The notes: generated by a model from the sequence alone, not told the origin. A stretch of DNA of 26,077 bases from Planctomycetes bacterium RBG_13_46_10 (GCA_001824645.1 MHYD01000065.1:8645-34721); one strand, 5' to 3'; positions 15,198 to 23,812 are shown, numbered from the stretch's first letter. Numbers and translations are program-made.

Positions 15198-15746
15198 CTA
15201 TATCGGCTCCAGCAGGTCGGAGTCGATTTCCACTACAGCGCCCTGGCCGAGGATGGTGACTTCAAGGACCATGCGGGCTTTTGCATCTTTTCTTTTGATT
15301 ACCACACCTTCGATTCCCATCATGGGGCCTGAGATGATTCTGCAGCGGCGGCCTATAGGAAGACGGGGATAATTGTCAATTACGGCCTTGCTCAAAAGAG
15401 CCTTCTCTATTCGCAAAAGCTCTTCGATCAGGCTTTCCTGGTCAGCAACTTCTATCGTTCGGGAGACGCGATTCGTTGTCAGGGCGGTATAGCGGTCCTG
15501 CTCTGTGCCGCAGAAAAACACGTATGATTTGAAAAGAGGTGACATAATGTGCCGTTTGCGGCCGCCGGAGAAAATGACCTTTTCACGCATAGGAAGAAAG
15601 TAGCCTATACCGTGGCTTAACATGTCCCATGCAAAGGCCTTTTCGAATCTCGACTTTGTATAAGCCGCCCACCACGTACCGGTAAAATCGGCAAGGGATT
15701 GGACGTCCGGTGTTAAAATAGCCGGATTTTCAGATAACTTAAGCAT
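15198..15746 (-). CDS. NusG/RfaH/UpxY-like transcription antiterminator
   Basis: A 182-residue NusG paralogue. The N-terminal NGN domain starts at TWWAAYTKSRFEKAFAWDML (24-43) and includes SPLFKSYVFF (69-78). The C-terminal KOW domain has GRRCRIISGPMMGIEGVVIKR (132-152) and ends in a beta-strand tail DLLEPI. Specialised NusG proteins encoded inside polysaccharide loci (RfaH, UpxY, LoaP) keep RNA polymerase from stopping in the long operon. Position here is unusual: it is in the middle, after the export block and before the WecA-like gene, rather than first. This suggests it marks a second transcription unit, or has been displaced. Its start is preceded by AAAGG, which is itself part of the heptamer repeat array. 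Confidence 0.88.
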   Translation of the reverse strand: MLKLSENPAILTPDVQSLADFTGTWWAAYTKSRFEKAFAWDMLSHGIGYFLPMREKVIFSGGRKRHIMSPLFKSYVFFCGTEQDRYTALTTNRVSRTIEVADQESLIEELLRIEKALLSKAVIDNYPRLPIGRRCRIISGPMMGIEGVVIKRKDAKARMVLEVTILGQGAVVEIDSDLLEPI

Positions 15747-15747
15747 T

Positions 15748-15782
15748 TTTTAGCCTTTAGCAATTAGCTCTTAGTGATTAGC
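15748..15782 (+). repeat. Heptamer array (NNTTAGC), five units
   Basis: Units are ttttagc, ctttagc, aattagc, tcttagt and gattagc. The array lies directly upstream of the NusG-like start codon and includes the stop codon of the four-helix-bundle gene. It is in opposite orientation to the array on the other side of that gene. Confidence 0.75.
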
Positions 15783-16163
15783 GGTCTTTCGAACGGTCTT
15801 AATGAAGGTTGTCAGCATTTTCCTGATTTCTACAAGCTCGACTGAGGATTCCTTGTAACTGCTGTCATCAAGGAGACCAATATTATTAGCAAGCAAAATC
15901 AGATAATCAAGTTCGCTTGCCGAACAGGAGGCTATCTCCATGAAACGAGCCAGTTCAGTGTCGGTATTTCTGCCACAACCTTCTGCTATATTTGTTGGAA
16001 CTGAAGCAGCCGCACGACGAATCTGGCTTATTAGGCCGTATGTTTCCTCTCGTGGAAAAGAGTCAGTGACTTTATAAATCTTTATTGCTAAGCAGTGTGC
16101 CTTATGCCAAACTTTTATATCACGAAAGTTTTTTATTTCATATTGGTATTGATTAGGATTCAG
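15771..16163 (-). CDS. Four-helix-bundle protein (S23/IVS family), start codon damaged
   Basis: The frame encodes a protein of about 125-130 residues of the four-helix-bundle family first known from 23S rRNA intervening sequences. Conserved elements are NFRDIKVWHKAH near the N-terminus, then SFPREETYGL, SQIRRAAASVPTNIAEG, the ELARFMEIASCSASELDYLI helix and a final helix EIRKMLTTFIKT. No ATG, GTG or TTG exists in frame before the conserved domain; the only in-frame candidates are CTG (16163) and Ile codons. An ATG at 16141-16139 is one base out of frame, so loss of one base right after it (ATGGAA to ATGAA) would explain the damage. The molecular function of the family is unknown. The gene is bracketed by inverted heptamer arrays. 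It is either a recent pseudogene or uses a rare start. Confidence 0.6.
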   Translation of the reverse strand: MNPNQYQYEIKNFRDIKVWHKAHCLAIKIYKVTDSFPREETYGLISQIRRAAASVPTNIAEGCGRNTDTELARFMEIASCSASELDYLILLANNIGLLDDSSYKESSVELVEIRKMLTTFIKTVRKTANH

Positions 16164-16190
16164 TAATTAGCTAATGGCTATCAGCTAATC
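16163..16190 (-). repeat. Heptamer array, minus-strand orientation, four units
   Basis: Minus-strand units are GATTAGC, TGATAGC, CATTAGC and the degenerate TAATTAC. It abuts the beginning of the four-helix-bundle frame and is inverted relative to the array at that gene's other end. Confidence 0.65.
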
Positions 16191-16205
16191 GCTGCCGTTA
16201 TTTCT

Positions 16206-16234
16206 GCGCGCACTCCGTTCCCCTTAGTGCACGC
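16206..16234. other. Stem-loop between the TPR ligase gene and the four-helix-bundle gene
   Basis: Arms GCGCGCACT and AGTGCACGC pair over nine positions with one G-T wobble, around an 11-base loop. There is no T-run on either side in the right place for a Rho-independent terminator. It could be an RNA processing or pausing structure downstream of the export block, or one end of the inserted element that carries the four-helix-bundle gene. Confidence 0.4.
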
Positions 16235-16318
16235 GACAAATTTCTCTATTCTCTCAACCTTCTTCCACAAAATCCCAACATCCTTGAGAAGGCCGAGTCA
16301 TATTATCTTTAAGACGCA

Positions 16319-18850
16319 CTAAGGCGTCGTATTTCCTTCGGCTACAGGTTCGGGCAGGACGGAAAGTTGCTCAATGAGTCTCTTCGCCGGCTCGAATTGT
16401 GGACGAAGGCGCAGGCATATCCTTGCCTCATGGATCGCCTCGGGTGCCTTGCCTGTCTCTGCGTAGAGTCTCGCTAATTCAAATCGCCATTGGACCTGGC
16501 CGTAATCCAAATCCAGAGCCTTGTTGTAATATTCCATAGCCGCTTCATTATTTTTATCTCTTCTGTAAACATATGCAAGAGAGGCATATACAGAAGCTGA
16601 AGCATCCGGGCCGGAACATATTTCTTTTAGCAGCTCTACTACCCGGGCTTGTGCCTTCTCAACTATGTCTTTGTGCTCTTCTATATCCGCAAGAGCATTG
16701 GCTACATAGCTTAGCCATCCGGTATTATCTCCTGCAATAGCTACCGCCAGATCGGGTCGTCCCACGCGATTGATGTATACATCAACAACGTTACGAAAAA
16801 ATCTGCCGTCAAGCTCAACAGCCCTGCTTAGCTTTTCAAATGATGCGTCGATTTGTTGTTCTTCTGTATCGAGAAGGCCGGCGGCAAAACAGACTGTAGG
16901 GTCACAAGGTGCGAGCTTAAAGCCTTTTCGGATACGGTCAGCGCCGTTAGGATCATCCTGAATCAACATCTCAAGCTGTCCGACTATGCAATAGCTTGCC
17001 CCATACGTCGGACAGAGTTGCCGTACTTTATGGAAATCATCGACTATACGGTCCACAAATTCCTTTACTGGTTCGGAGATAATAAGCTCGCCGGTATTCG
17101 GATCGGTAGTTCTGCTTATAGACCTCCAGCGGTAGACGTTAAGCCAGTGCCGATACTCAACGTTGTCAGGCTGATAATCGGCGGCTTTAGCCGCATGTGA
17201 AATCAAGTTTATGTATTCTTCGTCGCTGCCCTGCCAGTTTTCCGCCGCCAGGTTCTGTTCGGCAGCGAGAGCTTTATTCCAGTTCGCCTGGGCAAGCCGG
17301 GCCGTATTGGCGCTGAGCAGAATCCAGGCCCAAACTCCTGATACACACACCAATCCGGCAATGCGCAAGCCTCTTGATAATCGCAGTGCAGTTGCAGTTG
17401 TGCTAAATAGATGGCCTTTTTGTCCAGGCAGTGCTAAGCCCAGCATAAGGGCACAAAATACGGCAGAGAGGAATCCGTTGGCCGGCAGGTGCTGACCAAA
17501 GTCGCTTAAGCTGTGGAGTAAAATTGCCAGCAGCCCAAATCCAAGACCATAAGCCGCCGAGCGAATCGGCACGGATGCGGCTTTTACATTGCGAACATAC
17601 GCTATCCATACCAGGATGCCAAAGACAACCAGAGCTAACAGGCCTGCAATGCCCGTCTCCTCGGCAGCCTGGGCATACTCGTTTTCTGCATAAGCAGCGA
17701 GAGCTGCGATCATTGAGCGGTCGAACATTGAAAATACAACGGAGTGCGTACCCAGCCCCGTTCCAAAGAGGGGGAACTTTGCCCAGGCAGTCGAAATGTC
17801 CTTCAAAATCTGCCAACGGCCTCCTTCCGCCTGCTGTAACTCCTGAAGAGTGGCGAGACGATCATAAACAGCGTCGAAACCTATATAGAGTACACAGATA
17901 AATGCCCCAAGTGCCAGCAAGGCGATTATCCAACCCTGGCCTTTTAGAGACTGTCGCCAACTGAGGATCAACACGGTAAAGGCTGCTGCGATAAACATAC
18001 TTACCATACCACCTCGGGTCAGTGACAGGAAAATCGTAGCTGCTCCGAGAATGATCATTGCTGTGAGCAACCATAGAGTTTTTGCCTCAGACGAGCCAAG
18101 GTATTCGATGACAACAGCAGGGGTAACTTGCTTACCTGTGAATATCTCGTGGGCTTTAACTAATATAAGTGCAAGAGCCGCTCCAATTGATAAATTCATA
18201 AACTGGCCATAGTGGCTATGATTGGCAAAAGGACCGGAATTGGCCCGCCCCCTCTCAAGAGGTACGAGCCAGTATATTTTCCCATTGCCGAGCAGGTCCT
18301 GTGCAATCGCCAGTAAAGCGATTGCACCGCCAATAATGGCGATTGCGCCTAAAAGCCGTTTTATCTGGTCCGGTCGGCGGTATACATTTACAACCACGAA
18401 AAAAACTGCTGCTACGGCTAAAACTAATCGCAGATTCTGTTTTGTGGCGTTTGGATAAAAGCTAAGAGTCATCGAGCTGAGAAACTCACTCGAATTGGGC
18501 AAATCACTAAGAAGCTCTTGCTTCGTCGCAGCAGTGTTCGGCGAAATTATGCTTACCAAGCTCGTTGGCAGGTGAATAAGCTGAAATACAGCTACAAGAA
18601 TAAACAGGGCCACCGGTATATAAACCCAGGACCAAATAATGCGCAGATTTTTTTCAAAGACAAGCTTCAACAAAAAGCAAACGGAAATTGCTGCCGCTAT
18701 GACCAATACGATCTCTTCGCTCCAGGCATGCACAGCGCCGAACGCAAGAGGCATAAATGCGAGAAGCGATATCAGCAGCCACTCAATCACATTATCGAAT
18801 CTGCTCATGCTATCTTCCGTAATACTGAGATCGATTCGGCGTTCTTTCAA
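16319..18850 (-). CDS. O-antigen ligase/polymerase (Wzy_C family) with C-terminal TPR repeats
   Basis: An 843-residue membrane protein. Residues 20-515 hold about twelve membrane segments. Family motifs are RANSGPFANHSHYGQFMN (202-219), LSLTRGG (275-281), the loop motif PLFGTGLGTH (360-369), NEYAQAAEETG (390-400) and HSLSDFGQHLPANG (446-459), which fit the O-antigen ligase type. From about 540 to the end is a periplasmic helical region with TPR-like repeats, clearest at AYVYRRDKNNEAAMEYYNKALDLD and ARLYAETGKAPEAIHEARICLRL. It would polymerise or attach the finished polysaccharide; TPRs may dock partners. The start is TTG, overlapping the phosphatase stop as TTGA, with AAGGAG 8 bases upstream, which supports this start. 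This is the second polymerase-like protein in the locus beside the one at 7024-8295. Confidence 0.88.
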   Translation of the reverse strand: MKERRIDLSITEDSMSRFDNVIEWLLISLLAFMPLAFGAVHAWSEEIVLVIAAAISVCFLLKLVFEKNLRIIWSWVYIPVALFILVAVFQLIHLPTSLVSIISPNTAATKQELLSDLPNSSEFLSSMTLSFYPNATKQNLRLVLAVAAVFFVVVNVYRRPDQIKRLLGAIAIIGGAIALLAIAQDLLGNGKIYWLVPLERGRANSGPFANHSHYGQFMNLSIGAALALILVKAHEIFTGKQVTPAVVIEYLGSSEAKTLWLLTAMIILGAATIFLSLTRGGMVSMFIAAAFTVLILSWRQSLKGQGWIIALLALGAFICVLYIGFDAVYDRLATLQELQQAEGGRWQILKDISTAWAKFPLFGTGLGTHSVVFSMFDRSMIAALAAYAENEYAQAAEETGIAGLLALVVFGILVWIAYVRNVKAASVPIRSAAYGLGFGLLAILLHSLSDFGQHLPANGFLSAVFCALMLGLALPGQKGHLFSTTATALRLSRGLRIAGLVCVSGVWAWILLSANTARLAQANWNKALAAEQNLAAENWQGSDEEYINLISHAAKAADYQPDNVEYRHWLNVYRWRSISRTTDPNTGELIISEPVKEFVDRIVDDFHKVRQLCPTYGASYCIVGQLEMLIQDDPNGADRIRKGFKLAPCDPTVCFAAGLLDTEEQQIDASFEKLSRAVELDGRFFRNVVDVYINRVGRPDLAVAIAGDNTGWLSYVANALADIEEHKDIVEKAQARVVELLKEICSGPDASASVYASLAYVYRRDKNNEAAMEYYNKALDLDYGQVQWRFELARLYAETGKAPEAIHEARICLRLRPQFEPAKRLIEQLSVLPEPVAEGNTTP

Positions 18851-19680
18851 CGGTCTATCTCCTTTTGATCGCAGAGTGAAAGAGGAAGTATATCCCGGCC
18901 ATTTATCACCCTTAATGGATTCTCGATGCAGACCAGATGAGCCAGTTCTTTACCCAACTTGTCGCTAATGTGCCTAAACGCAGTTCTCATTCTGGGTTTG
19001 CGAGAGTCTATATCATGTGAATCGGTCGCTACAAGTGCTGCCCGGCCAGAAGTTAGAAAATCCCATGCGGCCCGTTGTGCTTCCGGTCCAAAATCACCTA
19101 ACAGACTGGATGCAGTGATTTGAAAGTGCGCTGATTGATCAAGCCAGTGCAGTAGCAAGTTTGACTGAGCTGCTGTAGGAAGGATTCTTTCAGCATGCGA
19201 GATTATTGATTGGATGTCCATAGAGGCAAGTTCTATCAGGAGCGGTTCGATATCTATAAAGACCTGATACGGAAGTTCAAGAAGCAGGTATTTACCGCCG
19301 TCGGCAAGTGTAAGAATTCTGTCAGACTCAAGGAGCTTGCATATTCTCTCATCTACCCGAACCTCGCCTCCGGGAACAACTTCAACCGGGATTGCGTTGT
19401 TTTTGAGTGATTCATTCAGGTTGTTAACAGCTTCTCTCACAGTTGCCGCTTCATTAAAACTCTCAAAACGACCGAGCTGGTGCGGTGTTGCTACTATGGT
19501 AGCTATTCCTTCGGCAGCCAGCATCCTGCACAGTGCAAGTGCCTCTTTCATTGTGGAAGGGCCATCATCAAGGCCAGGCAAACAATGGCAGTGGATATCG
19601 GTGAATCTCTCCCACTTGTTGTTCACATATAGACTGCCATTTTCACCATCAATTAAGTTTTCCCTCACAGAGTCTGTCAT
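18847..19680 (-). CDS. CpsB/YwqE-type tyrosine-protein phosphatase (PHP fold)
   Basis: A 277-residue metal-dependent phosphatase of the PHP superfamily, expected to dephosphorylate the tyrosine cluster of the adjacent Wzc-like kinase. Metal-ligand motifs are TDIHCHCLPGLDDGP (27-41), ATPH (64-67), GGEVR (104-108), SHAER (161-165) and ATDSHD (218-223). The order and spacing match CpsB of streptococci and YwqE of Bacillus. AGGA lies 8 bases before the ATG. It begins 9 bp after the kinase gene and overlaps the next gene by 4 bases, so kinase, phosphatase and ligase are co-translated. PHP-type phosphatases are usual in Gram-positive capsule loci; Gram-negative loci mostly use low-molecular-weight phosphatases (Wzb), so the pairing with a Wza-type exporter is worth noting. 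Confidence 0.92.
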   Translation of the reverse strand: MTDSVRENLIDGENGSLYVNNKWERFTDIHCHCLPGLDDGPSTMKEALALCRMLAAEGIATIVATPHQLGRFESFNEAATVREAVNNLNESLKNNAIPVEVVPGGEVRVDERICKLLESDRILTLADGGKYLLLELPYQVFIDIEPLLIELASMDIQSIISHAERILPTAAQSNLLLHWLDQSAHFQITASSLLGDFGPEAQRAAWDFLTSGRAALVATDSHDIDSRKPRMRTAFRHISDKLGKELAHLVCIENPLRVINGRDILPLSLCDQKEIDR

Positions 19681-19689
19681 TTGCCATTC

Positions 19690-21909
19690 CTAATCAATTG
19701 CCTTTGCATCCAAAGCAGAATCTTTCACGACTCCATCTGGCCTTCTATCTCCAGTCTTTTTCTTTTTGCGGTCGTCGCCGTAGTAGTATCCGTAAGAGCC
19801 GTAGTAGCCATAGTGGCCTTTCTTTGGAACATCGTTCACAACCACCCCGAGGACGTGAGCACCGACGCTCAACAGGCCATGCTTGGCTTGTAGGCAATTC
19901 CTTCTGGTCGATTTTTCCGCTCTCAGTACCAATAGCGTTATATCGCAGATCGCGGCAAGTATCTGGGCGTCGGTTACAGGCATAACGGGCGGCGAATCAA
20001 TCACGATGCGGTCATATTTGTTTGAAAGACGCTCAAGGAGTTTAGCAAAGGTATCGCTATTTAGTATCTCAGCAGGATTAGGCACTTCCGGCCCGCAGGC
20101 TAACAGATCCAAGCCTTTAACTTCGGTTTGATGGATAGCGTCTTCCAGTCTCGCAGCCCCGGCAAGTACGCTGCTAAGCCCTCGATTCTCATGGTTGAGT
20201 TTGAAGATTCTATGTTGCATTGGCTTTCGGAAATCTGCATCAAGAATGAGGACCCTTTGCCCCGCCTGTGCCATTGCAATGGCCATGTTGCTTGCCAGGG
20301 TGGTCTTGCCATCAGCCGGCATCGGCGAAGTGACCAATATGGTCTTTGCCTCGTCTTTGGGTGCACCGAAGAATACGGCTGTGCGTATCGTGCGATAGGC
20401 TTCTGCCCAATTGGATTTTGAATCCAGATATGTTTTCCGGCCCCGGTCTGTAACGCTTTCCCGTCGGGACATAGATGGCACGACGCCCAGAACCGGCATA
20501 CTTAGAACAGCTGAAATATCTTCTGCAGAATGGAGCGTCTGGTCCATAAAATCGCGAAGCAGACCCAAACCGCCCCCGAGCATAAGACCCATTACCAGTG
20601 CCATTGCCATGTACTTGGCCTTCTCGGGTTTGGATGGTTTGTCCGCAGGACGCGCGTACTCGAGAATACTTATGTTAAGGGCCCCAACGTCTTCGGTGAC
20701 GCTGAGCTCTTTCATCCGGTCGTTGAGAATGTCGCAATCCTTTTTCGTCTGTTCCCAGTCTGACTGCAGCAGTGTGTACTTATTGATCTGTTGATTGAGC
20801 GCAACGGCTTGTTTACGCTGGTCTTCATAGTACTTGGCGATCTGATCTTCCGTTTCTTTCGCAGCTAAGGACTCTTGTTTTGACACAGCAAGCTGGGCCT
20901 GTGAGAACTCGTCATCCAGATTGGCAATCTGCGCTTTTGAGCGGCTAATGTCACTCTCAATCGCTATAACCACAGGGTGGCCTGGAGTCATCTGTCGCAA
21001 ACTGCCTGCAAGGCGATCCTGCAACTCATCGAGTCTGGATTTGATTTTCGCTTTTTCACTGTCTTGGGGGATATACATACCCCTGGCCCGTTGTGCTTCG
21101 ATAAACTGCTGGAGCTTAACAGGATCACTGACCATCTCTTTCGTGGATTCATAGGCCGAGTTTCTCTCGATGGTTTTAAGCTTAGCCTCTGTCAAGAGTG
21201 TGGACCACCTTTGAAGCTGTTCGATTAGAATATTACCCCGGCTATCCTCGAGGACTATATCCGGGTTATCATTCTGAAAATCCAAGAGTTTTTTGAGCGT
21301 TTCTGACAGCTCTTTGTCTCGTTTAGTCTTATCGGCTCGAAGGATTTTTAAGATTTCACTTGAGGTGCTGCGTTTTTGAGTTGCATGATACGTTATATAG
21401 GAATCTATGACCGTATTTACCAGCTGAGCAGCTTCATTCGGATACGGCGAATCGTATGATATACTGATGATATCATCTTTTTTTCCTACGGTAGCATTCA
21501 GGGTTTTTTTAAGATAAGAAATGTGGTTGTCCACCTCGGAAAATGTCTGCATCTGCTGTATGCCGGCAGTATCAAGAACGGCGGTCAGGATAGGTGTGGA
21601 TTTAAGCAATTCGGCCTGTGTGTAGAGGTAGTTCTTGGATTGGGTCATGACACCCTCTTGCGTCTCAGCAAAAATCTTCGGACCGCTCTGTTCAACGTAA
21701 ATCCTGGAAGTGCTGGTGTAAACAGGCGTCACCTTGGTCACGTAGATCAAAGCTGCTGCCAGAACCGCAACCGTGGTCAACAGCACAATCCATCGGCTGC
21801 GCCACAGGATCAGAACCAGACTTTCGGACATCATTTGCGTAGGTAGAGGCATTCCCACATGCGAATTCGCCAGTCCTGCGTGTCCGTTATTTTCCTGCTG
21901 GTCTATCAT
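19690..21909 (-). CDS. Wzc-like chain-length regulator and tyrosine autokinase
   Basis: A 739-residue inner-membrane BY-kinase/co-polymerase that controls chain length and couples synthesis to export. In order: first membrane segment (about 35-57) and Wzz domain; a long periplasmic coiled coil (about 190-410); PxxP-rich second membrane segment (about 420-451); cytoplasmic kinase with Walker A MPADGKTT (530-537), Walker A' ILDADFRKP (555-563) and Walker B IVIDSPP (635-641). The tail has seven tyrosines at 700-710 (pattern YGYYGSYGYYY), the autophosphorylation cluster, followed by 29 polar residues. The frame is open to a TTG at 21957, but that is only one base from GGAGG. The ATG at 21909 with AGGA six bases upstream is preferred. 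Confidence 0.93.
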   Translation of the reverse strand: MIDQQENNGHAGLANSHVGMPLPTQMMSESLVLILWRSRWIVLLTTVAVLAAALIYVTKVTPVYTSTSRIYVEQSGPKIFAETQEGVMTQSKNYLYTQAELLKSTPILTAVLDTAGIQQMQTFSEVDNHISYLKKTLNATVGKKDDIISISYDSPYPNEAAQLVNTVIDSYITYHATQKRSTSSEILKILRADKTKRDKELSETLKKLLDFQNDNPDIVLEDSRGNILIEQLQRWSTLLTEAKLKTIERNSAYESTKEMVSDPVKLQQFIEAQRARGMYIPQDSEKAKIKSRLDELQDRLAGSLRQMTPGHPVVIAIESDISRSKAQIANLDDEFSQAQLAVSKQESLAAKETEDQIAKYYEDQRKQAVALNQQINKYTLLQSDWEQTKKDCDILNDRMKELSVTEDVGALNISILEYARPADKPSKPEKAKYMAMALVMGLMLGGGLGLLRDFMDQTLHSAEDISAVLSMPVLGVVPSMSRRESVTDRGRKTYLDSKSNWAEAYRTIRTAVFFGAPKDEAKTILVTSPMPADGKTTLASNMAIAMAQAGQRVLILDADFRKPMQHRIFKLNHENRGLSSVLAGAARLEDAIHQTEVKGLDLLACGPEVPNPAEILNSDTFAKLLERLSNKYDRIVIDSPPVMPVTDAQILAAICDITLLVLRAEKSTRRNCLQAKHGLLSVGAHVLGVVVNDVPKKGHYGYYGSYGYYYGDDRKKKKTGDRRPDGVVKDSALDAKAID

Positions 21910-21963
21910 ATTGTGTCCTACGATCTCTGTTTGGCCAAATTCATTGTTTGTCTCCAAGCCTCC

Positions 21964-23643
21964 TTAGTCCCAGACAGTATCCAAGCTCGTGTACGTGCCG
22001 ATATTGACCCTGAATACCCTGTCCAGAAACACCGCGGTACGTGTTCTTGGTGTATGTTCGACATCCACGATATCACCAGGCCTTATTAAGTTATTTGCGG
22101 CATCTGTAAGCCGTGAACCATCTTTAATTGGAAAAACCGCACTTACAATTGTACCATCGGGATTTAAGCGGTGGACGGTCACGTAGCGAGGATCCGCAAC
22201 ATCATTCAGGCCGCCAGCAAAGGCCAATGCCTGTACGAGGTTATAGCGGACGTCGGGTGGATAAGGGAAATTACCTGGTTTGTTCACGAGTCCAATAACT
22301 GTAACGAGTAGCGGCTGCAACGGTTCAACGATGACACCATCTCCATCCTGGAGCACAACATCCGCGAAGGGTATATTAAGTCCCTTGACCGGGAGAACAA
22401 GGGGTTTGGATTCTTGAAATGTACCTTGATTGGCGATTCTTTCAGTTCTTGGCTTTCTGTCCCTGTCGGCTATTTTGGACTCCTCTTGTTGCCTGTCACT
22501 GGCGCTTTGGCGGTATTCAAGCAACTTTCTTTTTGCCGGAGGATTTAGCTTTTGCTCCAGGCTGGTATTAGAGACTCGAGATTCTGCCGGGGCCAGATTC
22601 TCTTGGAGAGCTGAACTTGCGGTTAGCAGGCTGCTAAGGTCTATGTTCGAATCTGTACCTTTGTCTCCACCTTTATATTTGCCAAACTTGGCGGTGAGTG
22701 ACTCTTTCAGTTCATTGAGCTTTTGTTCTATGTCAACGATTGAAACAGGCGGCCCGGTTCGTGCCAACTTATCCAGCAGAAGCAATCTTTCACTTTTGTC
22801 TGCGAGGTCTATTTGATCAGTGAGCAGACTTTTTTCATCTTGCCTTATAGTCAGTATACCAATTGTGCTCGATGGAGCTTCCTGCTGAAAATACAACTGA
22901 ATCTTGACTTCATCTGACCCGGGATAACGGCTGGTGAATTCCACTTCTTTGGTATTCTTTAGATTAAGAGGCTTAGGGGCATCCTTGTCGCCGATAGTTA
23001 CATCCTGGTTGCTATGATTTATTTGTATAACAGAAGCCCCATCATCGACTATGCCCTCCGCTTCCATCAGCAGCGATACAAGAGACATCTGATCGTTGCG
23101 CAGCGAATATACTCCCGGTTTATTGACAGCTCCGGTGATAGAAACTGTAACTGTTTTGTACTCCAATACGCGGGCAAATACGGTGGGACGGGTAACGACA
23201 TATTCAGGATGATAAGCATCGGTAACATCTGATTCGATCTGCGAGAGAGTTCTTCCTTTGACTTCTATTTGACCTATAATTGGAAGCGTGATAGTTCCGG
23301 TTTCGTGGACCCGGCATATGTATGGCGTGGACTGTTCAAAACGTCCTCCTCCCTCGGCTGTAACGACCTGCAAGATGACTGGCATGGTCAGTTCCAGGAC
23401 GTCACCAGGTACGATATGATATTCCCCTCCGCCTATCTTGGCCTTGACCAACCGGTCCATATCAACGGATGGCCCGCCTGGACCGGCCATCTCGAATTCA
23501 AGTAACTGCCCTGAAGAAGGCAATTGGACCCTATCACTACACCCAACTAACCAGACACATAAGAGAATCGTTAGAATTGTATCACGCAATGCCTGAGTTT
23601 GCGATACGGAGATAAAATTCCTCAAGTTCTTAACGAAGTTCAC
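21964..23643 (-). CDS. Wza-like polysaccharide export lipoprotein with two SLBB regions and a long insert
   Basis: A 559-residue exporter of the outer-membrane polysaccharide export family. The N-terminus has a hydrophobic stretch ending LVGC (lipobox Cys at 35), so it is probably a lipoprotein. The Poly_export domain starts at EYHIVPGDVLEL (about 74) and contains TGTITLPIIGQIEVKGRTL. SLBB-like segments are VSITGAVNKPGVYSL (about 167-181) and VTVIGLVNKPGNFPYP (about 447-462). Between them, about 235-415, is a charged, Gln/Glu/Lys-rich, probably coiled or disordered insert that makes it much longer than the ~380 residues of Wza. The frame is open to a TTG at 23715. I chose GTG at 23643 because AGGTGG lies six bases upstream. 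The kinase gene follows after 54 bp (from the chosen start). Confidence 0.9.
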   Translation of the reverse strand: MNFVKNLRNFISVSQTQALRDTILTILLCVWLVGCSDRVQLPSSGQLLEFEMAGPGGPSVDMDRLVKAKIGGGEYHIVPGDVLELTMPVILQVVTAEGGGRFEQSTPYICRVHETGTITLPIIGQIEVKGRTLSQIESDVTDAYHPEYVVTRPTVFARVLEYKTVTVSITGAVNKPGVYSLRNDQMSLVSLLMEAEGIVDDGASVIQINHSNQDVTIGDKDAPKPLNLKNTKEVEFTSRYPGSDEVKIQLYFQQEAPSSTIGILTIRQDEKSLLTDQIDLADKSERLLLLDKLARTGPPVSIVDIEQKLNELKESLTAKFGKYKGGDKGTDSNIDLSSLLTASSALQENLAPAESRVSNTSLEQKLNPPAKRKLLEYRQSASDRQQEESKIADRDRKPRTERIANQGTFQESKPLVLPVKGLNIPFADVVLQDGDGVIVEPLQPLLVTVIGLVNKPGNFPYPPDVRYNLVQALAFAGGLNDVADPRYVTVHRLNPDGTIVSAVFPIKDGSRLTDAANNLIRPGDIVDVEHTPRTRTAVFLDRVFRVNIGTYTSLDTVWD

Positions 23644-23718
23644 TTTGATCCACCTCATACGCCCACTGCCCAGCGTCGTCATCCTCGAGACACCGCTGCA
23701 ATCAAAGCCACTCAAATT

Positions 23719-23747
23719 ATTATAATTTTTTAAATGCGCGAACTAAA
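23719..23747 (-). promoter_or_regulatory. Possible promoter for the export block
   Basis: A perfect TATAAT (23719-23724) is preceded after 17 bases by TTTAGT (23742-23747), which matches only three of six -35 positions. Transcription would begin near 23712, giving a leader of about 70 bases to the GTG start of the exporter gene. The region is AT-rich, so chance is possible. Confidence 0.35.
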
Positions 23748-23812
23748 TAGAGGTGTTCTTAAGCTCCATCTATAAAACCATTTAGACATATAACGAAAAT
23801 ACCCAACATCTT

